Origin: Pantoea eucrina
GTDB taxonomy: Bacteria; Pseudomonadota; Gammaproteobacteria; Enterobacterales; Enterobacteriaceae
Length of the DNA stretch: 64,000 nucleotides
NCBI RefSeq assembly: GCF_001691555.1
Contig: NZ_MAYN01000008.1
Span: 1,168,672 to 1,232,671 of the forward strand
Direction: 5' to 3'
Under the pieces are notes generated by a model that made no database searches, was not told where the DNA came from, and saw only the letters and a list, made by a program, of their open reading frames with translations. Positions within the stretch are counted from its first letter, which is position 1, and each line of letters opens with the position of its first letter. The translations under genes and the position numbers were made by a program. Below are positions 54,566-64,000 of this stretch, piece by piece.

Positions 54566-56236
54566 ATGGGTATTTTTAAAAATTTTACGATTCGCGCGGT
54601 ATTGCTGACGCTGCTCGGGCTGTTTTGCCTGTTGTGGTGCGGCGTCGGCTTATTCAGCGTTTACGCATTGAATGCGCTGGGGAAAGGCAATGAGGTCGAT
54701 CGCCAGCTGGTGAATCAGATGACGGTGCTGAGCAAAGGCAACGATCAATATTTTCGGGTAGTAACGCGTCTGTCGCGCGTCATGGAGAGCCGTACAGCAG
54801 ACCTGGCGATCAGCGCAGAGGCTTTTGCTCCCGTTGAGCAGGCGCTGAGCAGCATGAAAGCGCAGCTGGAACAGTTCAAAGCGATGGCACCCGGTCCGAT
54901 GGATCCGGCAACGGCAGAGGATGTGATTAACAGCTGGCAGAAACTGCTGGATGAGGGGATAGCGCCGCAGGTCGCGCTGGCAAAACAGGGCACGCCGGAG
55001 GCGTATAAAGCGCAGGCGACCGGCGTGACGCCGGCGCTGAGTCGCGCATTTGGTGCCACTGCCGAAACTTTCAATCAGTCTGCCGGCAGTAAACTGGATG
55101 CAACCCGGGTTACGGTAGACCGGCTGACCGGCGTCACCAAAGTCATTATTGTTATTGCGGTGGTGGCAGGTCTGCTGATCCTGCTCTTTACCGACCGGTA
55201 TCTGGTGAGCACGCTGGTTAAACCGCTGGAGCGCATCCGCGATCACTTTACGCTGATTGCGCAGGGCGATCTCAGTCAGCCAATGGAGGATTTTGGCCGC
55301 AACTGCGTGGGCAAACTGATACCGCTGCTGCGCGCCATGCAGGAGAGTCTGCGTGAGGCCGTCAGCGCCATCCGCAGCGGTACAGAAAATATCTATCGCG
55401 GCGCGTCGGAAATCTCTGCCGGCAACAATGACCTCTCTTCGCGCACCGAAGAGCAGGCGGCCGCGCTGGAACAGACTGCCGCCAGCATGGAGCAACTCAC
55501 CGCTACGGTGAAATTCAACGCTGATAATGCCCGTCAGGCCAGCGCGCTGGCAGAAACCGCAACCGGAACGGCCCGGCAGGGAGGGCAGCTGGTGGGCGAT
55601 GTTGTTACCACGATGCAGGGCATTTCCGGCAGCTCGAAAAAAATTGCTGAAATCACCAGCGTTATAAACAGCATCGCTTTCCAGACCAATATCCTGGCGC
55701 TTAATGCGGCCGTCGAAGCGGCGCGTGCCGGTGAGCAGGGCCGCGGTTTTGCCGTGGTGGCCAGCGAGGTGCGTAATCTGGCGCAGCGCAGTGCCGGAGC
55801 AGCGAAAGAGATTGCCAGCCTGATTGCCGACTCGGTGGAGCGGGTGGACAAAGGGTCTGCGCTGGTGAGCAGCGCCGGCACCACCATGGATCAGATCCTG
55901 ACGTCCGTACAGGATGTCAGCGAAATTATGAAGCAGATCGCCGCGGCCTCCGAAGAGCAGAGCAAAGGGATTTCGCAGGTCGGCACCGCGGTTACGGAGA
56001 TGGACAGCGTGACGCAGCAGAACGCCTCGCTGGTTGAGCAGGTCTCAGCGGCGGCGAGCGCGCTCGAACGGCAGACGGAAGCGCTGCAGCTCTCCGTTGC
56101 GCGTTTCCGTCTCTCTGCGGGTGCGCCGGTTCATCATGCGCCGCCGGTTTCCGCTGCTCCGCTGCGTCGTCCGGCGCTGGCTGGAGCTGCCCCGGCGGGG
56201 AAACCCGCGGTCAGTGAGGAGTGGGTCGCGTTTTAG
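54566..56236 (+). CDS. Methyl-accepting chemotaxis protein (chemoreceptor)
   Basis: The 556-residue protein has membrane helices at about 10-32 and 192-212 enclosing a four-helix periplasmic ligand-binding domain of the Tar/Tsr type. A HAMP domain (213-266) and a signalling hairpin with the invariant [20 protein letters not shown] near residue 385 follow. It ends EWVAF, matching the xWxxF pentapeptide that recruits CheR/CheB. The residues that would bind Ser or Asp in Tsr/Tar are not obvious, so its ligand is unknown. It lies in the nutritional region and overlaps the LysR gene end by 4 bp. Confidence 0.95.
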   Translation: MGIFKNFTIRAVLLTLLGLFCLLWCGVGLFSVYALNALGKGNEVDRQLVNQMTVLSKGNDQYFRVVTRLSRVMESRTADLAISAEAFAPVEQALSSMKAQLEQFKAMAPGPMDPATAEDVINSWQKLLDEGIAPQVALAKQGTPEAYKAQATGVTPALSRAFGATAETFNQSAGSKLDATRVTVDRLTGVTKVIIVIAVVAGLLILLFTDRYLVSTLVKPLERIRDHFTLIAQGDLSQPMEDFGRNCVGKLIPLLRAMQESLREAVSAIRSGTENIYRGASEISAGNNDLSSRTEEQAAALEQTAASMEQLTATVKFNADNARQASALAETATGTARQGGQLVGDVVTTMQGISGSSKKIAEITSVINSIAFQTNILALNAAVEAARAGEQGRGFAVVASEVRNLAQRSAGAAKEIASLIADSVERVDKGSALVSSAGTTMDQILTSVQDVSEIMKQIAAASEEQSKGISQVGTAVTEMDSVTQQNASLVEQVSAAASALERQTEALQLSVARFRLSAGAPVHHAPPVSAAPLRRPALAGAAPAGKPAVSEEWVAF

Positions 56237-57075
56237 GACGCGCTGAGCCACGACACCAGTTCAGTGAGCAGCGGCGGGGTGCGCGCATCCTGACGCTGCA
56301 GTAAACTATACGCTGCCCCGGTTGCCACGCTGCCGGGGAACGGCGTCACCAGCCGCTGCGCCAGCAGATCGCTTTCGATAAGCGTGATATCCGCTACCGT
56401 AATACCAAACCCCTGTATTGCCGCACTGATAGCGAGATCCATGGTGGCAAAATGCTGATTACGCTGCATCACCAGGTTAACCCGCTGCTGCTGCAGCCAG
56501 TGCTGCCAGTCACGCCGGTCAGGCGTCGGGTGCAGAAACGTCAGCGCGCTCATCTCTTCAGGTTGCTGCGGGATCGTCATTCCGGCAGCCAGCACCGGCG
56601 TCAGACGCTCATCGAACAGCCGCAGCGCATCAGGCGGCGGCGGCCCGTAAACAATCGCCGCATCAAACTCCTCCAGCTGAGAAACATGTTCATGGGTCGT
56701 GGTCAGCGCAACATGCGTCGCCGGATAGCGCTGTTCGAACGCAATCAGACGGGGGAGCAGCCAGCGCATAATGCAGCTGGGCGCTTTTAGCCGCAGCGTC
56801 TGCGACGGCTGGCGCGCCCGTTCCGTGACCGTCAGCAGCTGCTGATAGCTCTGTTGCAGTTCCGGCAGCAGCGCCGCGCCGCGTTCAGTCAGTCGCAGGC
56901 CCCGCGCATGGCGCTGAAACAGCGCAAAGCCCAGCCAGTTTTCCAGCGCAGCAATTTTACGGCTTACCGCACTCTGCGTCAGGCACAGCTCGCGCGCCGC
57001 GTGCGTCAGATTAAGACAGCGGGCCGTAACCAGAAACGCGTTGATCGCATTCAGTGGGGGTGCAGAACACGCCAT
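56233..57075 (-). CDS. LysR-family regulator (GcvA/DsdC-like)
   Basis: The 280-residue protein starts [20 protein letters not shown], and its helix-turn-helix reads [19 protein letters not shown], the GcvA-group pattern with [12 protein letters not shown] behind it. The short effector domain fits amino-acid regulators. It is divergent from ybdL, so ybdL and the binding protein behind it are its likely targets. It ends overlapping the chemoreceptor stop by 4 bp. Confidence 0.9.
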   Translation of the reverse strand: MACSAPPLNAINAFLVTARCLNLTHAARELCLTQSAVSRKIAALENWLGFALFQRHARGLRLTERGAALLPELQQSYQQLLTVTERARQPSQTLRLKAPSCIMRWLLPRLIAFEQRYPATHVALTTTHEHVSQLEEFDAAIVYGPPPPDALRLFDERLTPVLAAGMTIPQQPEEMSALTFLHPTPDRRDWQHWLQQQRVNLVMQRNQHFATMDLAISAAIQGFGITVADITLIESDLLAQRLVTPFPGSVATGAAYSLLQRQDARTPPLLTELVSWLSAS

Positions 57076-57203
57076 AACATCCTCAGCTATGCAATTTTCT
57101 CATGGCTATTATGACGACAATTCGCTTGTCGCCTCAAGGCGCTGTGCGTTGAATAACGATCTGATCTATTCATCTTACTCTGTCAGTCAGCGAGGCCGCA
57201 GCC

Positions 57204-58370
57204 ATGAGCATCACCACGCCAGTTTCCCTTCACTCAAAACAGCCTGATGTGGGCACCACGATTTTTAGCGTGATTGGTCAGCTCTCGGCCCGCCATCAGG
57301 CGATTAATCTGTCGCAGGGGGCGCCCAATTTTCCCTGCGATCCGCTGCTGGTGGAGCAGGTGGCGCAGGCGATGCGCGACGGCCACAATCAATATGCGCC
57401 GATGACCGGCCTGCCGGCGCTGAAAAATGCGCTGGCGGAAAAAGTGCAGACGCTTTATGGCCAGCATTATGACCCTGACAGTGAAGTGCTGATCACCGGC
57501 AGCGCCAGCCAGGGGCTCTATATGGCGATTTCAGCCCTGGTGCACGCAGGCGATGAGGTGATTTTTTTCGAGCCGGCATTTGACAGCTATGCGCCGGTCG
57601 TGCGGTTGCAGGGTGCCACGCCGGTGGGAATAAAGCTGCAGCAGCCCGATTTTGCCATTAACTGGGAGGCGGTGCGCGCCAGTCTCTCCTCCCGTACCCG
57701 CATGATTATCATCAACACCCCGCATAATCCGACAGGACAGGTGCTGACGCCTGCCGATCTTAGCGCGCTGGCGCAGCTGACGCGCAACACCGGCATCATC
57801 GTGCTGTCAGATGAGGTGTATGAGCATGTTCTGTTTGACGGTCGTCAGCATTGCGGTATGGCGACGCATCCGGAGCTGGCGCAGCGCAGCGTTATCGTCT
57901 CGTCGTTCGGCAAAACCTTTCACGTCACCGGCTGGCGGGTTGGCTACGCGCTGGCACCGGCCGCGATCATGGCAGAAATCGTCAAGATCCATCAGTTCAT
58001 GATGTATGCGGCAGATACCCCCATGCAGGTGGGATTTGCCCGCTACCTCTCGCAGCCGGAACACTATCTGCAGCTTGCTGCGCTCTATCAGGCAAAGCGC
58101 GATCGGCTGGCCACGCTGCTGCAGGCGTCACCGTTCAGGCTGCTGCCTGCCAGCGGATCCTTTTTTATGCTGGCGAGCTTTCGCGATTTCAGTGACGAGA
58201 GCGACAGCGAAATGGTAAAACGTCTCATCGTTGATTACGGCGTGGCGACCATTCCGCTCTCAGCGTTTTATTCAGATGGCACCGATAACCAATTAATTCG
58301 GCTTTCGTTTGCAAAAGATGACGCCACACTTGAGGCGGGCGCGGCTGCGCTCTGCCGGGTTACAGGGTAA
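57204..58370 (+). CDS. ybdL: Methionine aminotransferase YbdL
   Basis: This is a class-I PLP aminotransferase of 388 residues (E. coli 386). The PLP lysine lies in SSFGKTFHVTGWRVG, the cofactor Asp/Tyr in VLSDEVYEHVLFDG, and the family motif in NTPHNPTGQVL. E. coli YbdL prefers methionine, then His and Phe, with 2-oxo acids. GAGG precedes the ATG at 57204. It is followed by an amino-acid binding protein 13 bases downstream, so the two form an operon under the divergent LysR. Confidence 0.93.
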   Translation: MSITTPVSLHSKQPDVGTTIFSVIGQLSARHQAINLSQGAPNFPCDPLLVEQVAQAMRDGHNQYAPMTGLPALKNALAEKVQTLYGQHYDPDSEVLITGSASQGLYMAISALVHAGDEVIFFEPAFDSYAPVVRLQGATPVGIKLQQPDFAINWEAVRASLSSRTRMIIINTPHNPTGQVLTPADLSALAQLTRNTGIIVLSDEVYEHVLFDGRQHCGMATHPELAQRSVIVSSFGKTFHVTGWRVGYALAPAAIMAEIVKIHQFMMYAADTPMQVGFARYLSQPEHYLQLAALYQAKRDRLATLLQASPFRLLPASGSFFMLASFRDFSDESDSEMVKRLIVDYGVATIPLSAFYSDGTDNQLIRLSFAKDDATLEAGAAALCRVTG

Positions 58371-58383
58371 AAGAGGACACATA

Positions 58384-59169
58384 ATGAAAAAACTGAACGC
58401 GCTGTTTATTGCACTGGGCATGATCGCATCGGCACAGACGCTGGCTCAGACCAGTCTGCGCTATGGCGTGGAGTCACAATACCCGCCGTTTGAGAGCCGC
58501 AATGCGCACGGTGAGCTGGAAGGCTTTGATATAGAGCTGGGTAACGCCATCTGTAAAACCGGCCACTTCAGCTGCAGCTGGGTGGAGAGCAGCTTCGACG
58601 CGCTGATCCCGGCGCTGCAGGCGAAAAAATTTGATGCGATCAACTCCGCCATGAATATCACCGAAGCGCGGGCAAAAAGCATCGATTTCACTAAACCGAT
58701 ATACCGCATCCCCAGCATGCTGATTGTGAAAGCGGGCGAAAAGCTGCAGCCCACCGCGGAGGCGCTAAAAGGCAAATCTGTCGGCGTGCTGCAGGGCTCT
58801 ATTCAGGAAACCTATGCGAAAAAGCACTGGGAACCTCAGGGGGTTACCGTAACCTCCTATCAGGATCAGAATCAGGTTTATAACGATATGGTCGCCGGCC
58901 GTCTGGACGGCACGCTGGTGATGTCCGCTGCCGGGCAATCCGGCTTTCTCGATAAGCCGCAGGGAAAAGGGTTTGCCTTTGCCGGCGGACCGGTTGAGGA
59001 TGACGCCATCCTGGGCACCGGCATCGGTTATGGGCTGCGCAAAGGCGACAGCCAGCTGAAAACGGCGCTGGATGAGGCTATCAGCACGGTGCAGGCAGAC
59101 GGTACCGTGACCCGGCTGGCAGCCAAATACTTCCCCGGCATCGACGTGACCGCCAGTAAACAGCCCTGA
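58384..59169 (+). CDS. Orphan polar amino-acid binding protein (ArtI/ArtJ/HisJ type)
   Basis: I chose ATG 58384 (GAGGA upstream); the frame is open further into ybdL. The 261-residue protein has a signal peptide (MKKLNALFIALGMIASAQTLA), then LRYGVESQYPPFESRNAHG and GFDIELGNAIC, hallmarks of family-3 periplasmic binding proteins for Arg/Lys/His/Orn. YGLRKGDSQLKTALDEAI near the end is also typical. No permease or ATPase gene follows; pepT is next, on the other strand. It may deliver ligand to a permease encoded elsewhere, together with YbdL acting on methionine or related amino acids. Confidence 0.9.
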   Translation: MKKLNALFIALGMIASAQTLAQTSLRYGVESQYPPFESRNAHGELEGFDIELGNAICKTGHFSCSWVESSFDALIPALQAKKFDAINSAMNITEARAKSIDFTKPIYRIPSMLIVKAGEKLQPTAEALKGKSVGVLQGSIQETYAKKHWEPQGVTVTSYQDQNQVYNDMVAGRLDGTLVMSAAGQSGFLDKPQGKGFAFAGGPVEDDAILGTGIGYGLRKGDSQLKTALDEAISTVQADGTVTRLAAKYFPGIDVTASKQP

Positions 59170-59202
59170 TGAAGAGGGTGCAGGCGCAACGCCTGCGCCC
59201 CG

Positions 59203-60435
59203 TCAGACCGGTTTAGCAGCCAGCGCGCAGAGCGCTTCTGCGACCTGATACGATTTTACAAACGAAGGGATCGGCAGAAACTCAAAGCGCGAGTGGAAAT
59301 TATGCGCGCCGGTAAAGAAGTTAGGCGTCAGCAACCCTTTCGCTGACAGGGCAGAGCCATCGGTGCCACCGCGCATCGGGATCACTTTCGGCGTGACGCC
59401 AGCCTGCGCCAGCGCGGCAAACAGCAGATCAATCGCGCGGCGATCTTCGCCAATCGCATTGCTGATATTGCTGTAAATATCGCTGATAATCAGCGAAACT
59501 TTGCCGGTGGGATAGCGGGCAGTGATCTGTTCAGCAACCGTCGCCAGCTGCTGTTTCTTCGCGGCAAACCCCTGCAGATCGAAATCACGAATAGAGGCTT
59601 TCAGTACCGCCTGACTGGCGTTCGCCTGCATCTCATTAAACCAGATATAGCCTTCACGTCCCTCAGTGTGTTCCGGGGTCGCCTGACGGTCAAAACAGCT
59701 GATAAAGTCATGCGCCATCAGCAGCGGATTAACCAGCACTCCTTTGCCTGACATCGGATGCGCCGGCACGCCGGTGAACACCAGTTCAGCGCTGGCCCCG
59801 TTGAAGCACTCATAGACCACTTCCCCCAGCTCACAGCAGTCGATGGTCCAGGCAAAATCCACGTTAAAGCGCTGTTCCAGATCCAGCGCTTTTGCACCGC
59901 GCAGCCCAATCTCTTCGTCCGGAACAAACGCCACCACCACATCACCGTGCGCACCCTGCAGATTCGCCATCAGCGTCATCACCACGCTCACCGCTGCTTT
60001 GTTGTCTGCGCCCAGCACGCTGGTACCGTCGCTGAAAATAATCTCCTGACCGCGGTAAGGCAGGATCTCCGGGTGTTCCGCCACGCGCAGCCAGATTTGC
60101 TGCTCAGCATTAAGGCAGAGATCGTCGCCGGTAAACGTCAGCGTCTGCGGGTGAATATCGGGCGAGAGGCCCACATCCACGGTATCGATATGGGTAATAA
60201 AACCGATGCGTGGCGCGCCTGGCGTGTTGCCGGGCTTCACGGCGGTTACGGTGGCGTGCAGGTCAATCTCAACCTGCTGCAGCCCCATATCGCGCAACTC
60301 CTGTGCCAGCAGTGCAGCCATCTCATGCTGAGAAGGCGTACTGGGCAGGGTAGCGGATTTCGCATCGCTCTGGCTGGAGACCGCCAGATAACGATAAAAC
60401 CGTTGGGTCAGTTCCCGGGCAAGCTTGTCTGTCAT
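59203..60435 (-). CDS. pepT: Tripeptide aminopeptidase PepT
   Basis: PepT is a cytoplasmic M20 zinc tripeptidase. ATG 60435 (AAGGA upstream) gives 410 residues, against 408 in E. coli. Metal and catalytic residues are in GFITHIDTVDVG (His, Asp), GADNKAAVSVVM (bridging Asp), PDEEIGLRG (catalytic Glu), WTIDCCELG (Asp) and FTGAHNFHSRFE (His). In E. coli it is induced without oxygen, and in Salmonella it is FNR-dependent. I see no clear FNR box here. It is divergent from a DppA-like binding protein. Confidence 0.96.
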   Translation of the reverse strand: MTDKLARELTQRFYRYLAVSSQSDAKSATLPSTPSQHEMAALLAQELRDMGLQQVEIDLHATVTAVKPGNTPGAPRIGFITHIDTVDVGLSPDIHPQTLTFTGDDLCLNAEQQIWLRVAEHPEILPYRGQEIIFSDGTSVLGADNKAAVSVVMTLMANLQGAHGDVVVAFVPDEEIGLRGAKALDLEQRFNVDFAWTIDCCELGEVVYECFNGASAELVFTGVPAHPMSGKGVLVNPLLMAHDFISCFDRQATPEHTEGREGYIWFNEMQANASQAVLKASIRDFDLQGFAAKKQQLATVAEQITARYPTGKVSLIISDIYSNISNAIGEDRRAIDLLFAALAQAGVTPKVIPMRGGTDGSALSAKGLLTPNFFTGAHNFHSRFEFLPIPSFVKSYQVAEALCALAAKPV

Positions 60436-60550
60436 CACAATTCCTTATCAGTAACGGACCGCAGGTGATACGCCTGACGGTGAAAACATGTTATCAATGA
60501 AATAAATAGCGATGCAGACCAACATAAGTCAATAAAAAGCGAGAAACAGC

Positions 60551-62146
60551 ATGAAAATGATGATGAGCAAACTGGCGCTGAGCCTGCTGGGTGTGGCTGT
60601 AGCGGGCAGTGTGTCAGCGAAGACGCTGGTTTACTGTTCAGAAGGATCGCCGGAAAACTTTAACCCGCAGCTGTATACCTCCGGCACCAGCGTGGATGCC
60701 AGTGCCGTGCCGCTGTTTGACCGGCTGGTGGATTTCCGGCCCGGCACCACCGATCTGCAGCCTGCGCTGGCAGAGCGCTGGGAGATCAGCCCCGATGGCC
60801 GGGTTTATACTTTCCATCTGCGCAAGGGCGTGAAGTTTCACAGCAACAAGCTCTTCACGCCAGGACGCGACTTCAACGCGGATGACGTAATATTTTCCTT
60901 TATGCGGCAGATGGATGCAAAAAATCCCTATCACACGGTCTCTGGCGGCAATTACGCCAACTTTGAGAGCCTGGAGCTGGCAAAACTGATCACCGCCATT
61001 GACCGCGTAGATGATTACACCGTGCGTATCACGCTGGCGCATCCGGAAGCGCCTTTTCTCGCCGATCTGGCCTGGTATTTCGCCTCCATTCATTCAGCTG
61101 AGTATGCTGACAAGATGCTGAAAGCCGGCACGCCGGAAAAGGTGGATATGCAGCCGATCGGCACCGGCCCGTTTGAGCTGGTGCAGTATCAGAAAGATTC
61201 ACGCATTCTGTATAAGGCGTTCCCGGCTTACTGGCAGGGCAAAGCGAAACTGGATCGGCTGGTGTTCTCGATCACGCCGGACGCTTCGGTACGTCTGGCG
61301 AAGCTGGAGAAGAATGAGTGCCAGGTCATGCCGTTTCCGAATCCGGCCGATCTCGATAAGATGCGCAACAACCCCGACCTGACGCTGGAGCAGAAATCGG
61401 GCCTGAACACCGGTTTTCTCTCGTTTAACACGACGAAAGCGCCGCTGGATAATGTGAAGGTGCGCCAGGCGCTGGCAATGGCCATTAATAAACAGGCGAT
61501 TATTGACGCCATCTTCAAAGGCACCGGCACGGTGGCGAAAAATATTCTGCCGCCGGGCGTCTGGAGCGCCGATCAGCAGCTGAAAGATTACGCATACGAT
61601 CCGCAACGGGCTAAAGCGCTGCTGCAGGAGGCGGGCATCAAACCCGGCACTGAGATTGCGCTGTGGGCGATGCCGGTGCAGCGCCCCTATAATCCGAACG
61701 CGCGGCGCATGGCCGAGATGATTCAGGCTGACTGGGCGCAGGTGGGCATTAAAGCCACCGTCGTCAGCTATGAGTGGGGCGAATATCTCAAACGGGTGAA
61801 GGGCGGTGAGCATCAGGCGGCGCTGATGGGATGGACCACCGCCACCGGCGATCCGGACAACTTCTTTGGCCCGCTTTACAGCTGCACTTCAGCAAACGGC
61901 GGCTCCAACTCCTCAAAGTGGTGTTATCAGCCGTTTGAAAAGATCATTACCGCCGCGCGGGCAGAGCAGAATCATGACCGGCGCGTGGCGCTCTATCAGG
62001 AAGCGCAGCAGATGATGCATGACCAGATGCCGGCGGTAATGATTGCTCACTCAACGATTTTTGAACCCGTGCGCAAGTCGGTCAGCGGCTATCAGGTCGA
62101 TCCGTTTGGCAAGCACAACTTCTATCCGGTCGATATCAAGCAGTAA
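60551..62146 (+). CDS. Orphan DppA-like dipeptide-binding protein
   Basis: The 531-residue protein has a signal peptide (MKMMMSKLALSLLGVAVAGS; cleavage near SVSA-KT). The mature protein begins KTLVYCSEGSPENFNPQLYTS, the DppA start, with TFHLRKGVKFHSN and CSSANGGSNSSKWCYQ-like CTSANGGSNSSKWC toward the C-terminus (paired Cys as in DppA). No dpp permease or ATPase genes are adjacent, so it probably uses the Dpp transporter encoded elsewhere. Next to pepT, it suits peptide uptake followed by cleavage. The end overlaps the LysR gene by 11 bp. Confidence 0.92.
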   Translation: MKMMMSKLALSLLGVAVAGSVSAKTLVYCSEGSPENFNPQLYTSGTSVDASAVPLFDRLVDFRPGTTDLQPALAERWEISPDGRVYTFHLRKGVKFHSNKLFTPGRDFNADDVIFSFMRQMDAKNPYHTVSGGNYANFESLELAKLITAIDRVDDYTVRITLAHPEAPFLADLAWYFASIHSAEYADKMLKAGTPEKVDMQPIGTGPFELVQYQKDSRILYKAFPAYWQGKAKLDRLVFSITPDASVRLAKLEKNECQVMPFPNPADLDKMRNNPDLTLEQKSGLNTGFLSFNTTKAPLDNVKVRQALAMAINKQAIIDAIFKGTGTVAKNILPPGVWSADQQLKDYAYDPQRAKALLQEAGIKPGTEIALWAMPVQRPYNPNARRMAEMIQADWAQVGIKATVVSYEWGEYLKRVKGGEHQAALMGWTTATGDPDNFFGPLYSCTSANGGSNSSKWCYQPFEKIITAARAEQNHDRRVALYQEAQQMMHDQMPAVMIAHSTIFEPVRKSVSGYQVDPFGKHNFYPVDIKQ

Positions 62147-63050
62147 GCGCGGGATCGTCTGCGCTCAGCTGCTGCTGAAGAAAAGTCAGAAACAGAGACA
62201 GGGCGGCGCTGCGGGGCCGCCCTGACTGTGCCTGCAGCTGAAGCGTACGCTGGCTGAGCTGCTCGATATTGATACTCCGCAGGGCCAGCTGATGCCGTCC
62301 GGTCTGGCCGCGTACGGTAAACGCGCTGCAGATGGTCACCGCCTGCGGCGTCTGCAGCAGAAAGTTAAACAGCGCTGAGAAGTTGTCGCAGGTTAACACC
62401 GGTTCAATCAGCTGGCCGCTCATATGACTCGCCAGTTCAAACAGCTGGCGTACGGTGGTGTTTTGCTGCGGCAGCGCCAGCGGATAGTGGCTGAGCTGCG
62501 CCAGCGTAATAGCCGGTGCTGCAGCCAGCGGGTGCTGCTGCTGCATCAGCAGCAATACCGGCGCAGGCCAGGAGCCGATAACCTCTACCCCCTGTTCAGC
62601 ACGCAGACTGAACTGCAGCGCGATATCGCATGCCCCCTGACGCAGCCGCTCTGCCACGCCCTGGGCGTCTGCCACCTGTACCTCAAACAGCGTTGCGGGA
62701 TACTCGGCACGAAAGGCGGCGATCAGCGCCGGCAGCAGGCTGAACGCCAGTCCATCGGTACAGGCGACACGGATCAGCGTGCGACGTATAGCGCGTAATC
62801 CGTTGATTTCTGCCAGGGCATACTCCATATCGAGCTGCGTTTTGCGAACGTGATGCGCAAAAATTTCGCCTGCCTCTGTCAGTACCATCCCGCGCGCGTG
62901 ACGCTGAAACAGTGGCGTGCCTACTTCTGCTTCCAGCCGCTGTATCTGCCGGCTGATGGCAGATACCGCCACATAGAGCTGCGCGCTGGCGGCGCTGAGC
63001 GATCCTTCCCGGGCAACCATCAGAAAATAGCGGAGTTCAGTGCTTAACAT
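62136..63050 (-). CDS. LysR-family regulator
   Basis: ATG 63050 with GAGG upstream gives 304 residues (an in-frame TTG precedes it). The start is MLSTELRYFLMVAREGSLSA, followed by a helix-turn-helix with AAVSAISRQIQRLEAEVG-like AVSAISRQIQRLEAEVG. The wing reads RHARGMVLTEAG. It lies divergent from the M20 peptidase and is its likely regulator. The effector is unknown. It ends overlapping the DppA-like gene by 11 bp. Confidence 0.9.
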   Translation of the reverse strand: MLSTELRYFLMVAREGSLSAASAQLYVAVSAISRQIQRLEAEVGTPLFQRHARGMVLTEAGEIFAHHVRKTQLDMEYALAEINGLRAIRRTLIRVACTDGLAFSLLPALIAAFRAEYPATLFEVQVADAQGVAERLRQGACDIALQFSLRAEQGVEVIGSWPAPVLLLMQQQHPLAAAPAITLAQLSHYPLALPQQNTTVRQLFELASHMSGQLIEPVLTCDNFSALFNFLLQTPQAVTICSAFTVRGQTGRHQLALRSINIEQLSQRTLQLQAQSGRPRSAALSLFLTFLQQQLSADDPALTA

Positions 63051-63196
63051 CAACGTGCCTCATGATAGTGCATGCCTCAGAAACGGGCAGGCAGGCGTTG
63101 CTCTGAAAGCAAAGCATACTCGATAAATTGATCATTGTGGCAAAGCAGTCATTTCGTAAAGATGTCAGCACAATAATACAAAACAGAGATGCAAAC

Positions 63197-64000
63197 ATGA
63201 CACGAGATCGGGCGATATCCGCCGCGCTGCGCTATTTCGACAGCGGTGAGTTTCAGCAGCTGCTGGCAAGACGCGTGGCGCTGCGTACGGAGAGTCAGCG
63301 GCCGGATCGTGCGCCGCAGCTGGCGCATTATTTGCGCGAGGAGATAGGCCCGCAGCTGAGCGCCCTGGGCTTTGAGCTGCACTTTATCGCGAATCCGCTG
63401 GCGGACAAGCCGCCGTTCCTGGTAGCCGTACGTATGGAAGATGCAGCGCTGCCCACGCTGCTGAGCTATGGCCATGGTGATGTGGTCTTTGGTGACGACG
63501 AAAACTGGCGTGCCGGTCTGGAGCCGTGGCAGCTGACGGCTGAAGGTGAACGCTGGTATGCGCGCGGCAGCGCCGATAATAAAGGCCAGCACTGCATAAA
63601 TCTGGCGGCGCTGGAGCAGGTCTGGTACGCGCGGGGCGGTCGGCTCGGCTTTAACTGCAAGCTGCTGTTTGAAATGGGCGAGGAGATCAGCTCGCCGGGC
63701 CTGGCGGAACTCTGCCGGGAACAGGCTGCGCTGCTGAAAGCGGATCTCTTTATCGCGTCAGACGGACCGCGCGTCAGCGCCCCTCGTCCGACGCTGTTTC
63801 TCGGTTCACGCGGCGCGGTGAACTTTCGCCTCACCCTTAACGCCCGCGAAAACGCCTGCCACTCCGGTAACTGGGGCGGGTTGCTGAGTAACCCTGGCAC
63901 ATCTGGCGGCGCTGGAGCAGGTCTGGTACGCGCGGGGCGGTCGGCTCGGCTTTAACTGCAAGCTGCTGTTTGAAATGGGCGAGGAGATCAGCTCGCCGGG
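63197..64000 (+). pseudogene. M20-family peptidase, frameshifted by a duplication and cut by the window end
   Basis: ATG 63197 (MTRDRAISAALRYFDSGEF) is taken over an upstream in-frame start because it begins the usual family N-terminus, though its ribosome site is weak. Metal and catalytic residues are seen: SYGHGDVVFGDD (His, Asp), RGSADNKGQH (bridging Asp), EMGEEISSPG (catalytic Glu pair), IASDGPR (Asp). The gene is normal up to SGNWGGLLSNPGT near 63900. It then jumps back to 63600 sequence in another frame and stops at a TAA at 63953-63955. Without the duplication the frame would presumably continue. It is divergent from the LysR gene; a related peptidase of about 460 residues is expected. 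Confidence 0.75.
63600..64000. repeat. Tandem duplication, 301-bp period, in the M20 peptidase gene
   Basis: The 100 bases 63600-63699 recur without a mismatch at 63901-64000, where the window ends. The offset of 301 is not a multiple of three, so the second copy is read in another frame. The junction is ...CCTGGCAC|ATCTGGCGGC. How far the second copy runs cannot be seen. Confidence 0.95.

Overview
The window looks like the chromosome of an enterobacterium, most likely an Erwiniaceae member (Pantoea/Erwinia type). Protein sequences and local gene order match Escherichia coli closely, but blocks found in E. coli are missing: the puu cluster between sapA and pspF, ycjD after fabI, folM-ydgC before rstA, and tus after rstB. 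No tRNA, rRNA, IS element or CRISPR array was recognised. Family names come from recognising motifs and familiar proteins, not from a database search.

Left end (1-2.7 kb): a decayed prophage remnant. It holds an Rz1-like spanin fragment, a lipoprotein, small phage-type genes, a colicin-E-type immunity gene broken by an in-frame stop, an unknown minus-strand gene, and a terminase small subunit fragment. Next comes a LysR gene (2.8-3.7 kb) whose expected start codon reads ATA.

Core block 1 (3.7-24 kb): yciW, fabI and sapABCDF on the minus strand; a RyhB small RNA with a Fur-box promoter between sapA and pspF; then pspF/pspABCD-ycjX-ycjF (envelope stress), tyrR, tpx, the murein-peptide recycling trio ycjG-mpaA-mppA, and zntB.

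Core block 2 (23.8-48.5 kb): the FNR-activated small RNA FnrS, a proline-rich mini-protein, ttcA, an MgtC-family protein, ydbJ, ldhA, ydbH-ynbE-ydbL (envelope lipid bridge), an AT-rich insert with an unknown 413-residue effector-like protein, azoR, hrpA, the acid-stress group ydgD-ydgU-asr, an M32 carboxypeptidase, rstAB, an unknown gene, ydgI, ydgH, uspE, fnr (with its own FNR box) and smrA. Anaerobic and acid-stress regulators therefore sit near their likely targets (fnr with fnrS, rstAB with asr).

Right end (48.5-64 kb): a more variable nutritional region. It has a LysR regulator with an aromatic-acid symporter, ydcJ (2-oxoadipate dioxygenase), a type-B carboxylesterase, a chemoreceptor, and amino-acid/peptide salvage genes (LysR, ybdL, an orphan amino-acid binding protein, pepT, an orphan DppA-like binding protein, LysR, an M20 peptidase). 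The M20 gene carries an out-of-frame 301-bp tandem duplication that runs off the window edge; it may be real or an assembly artefact.
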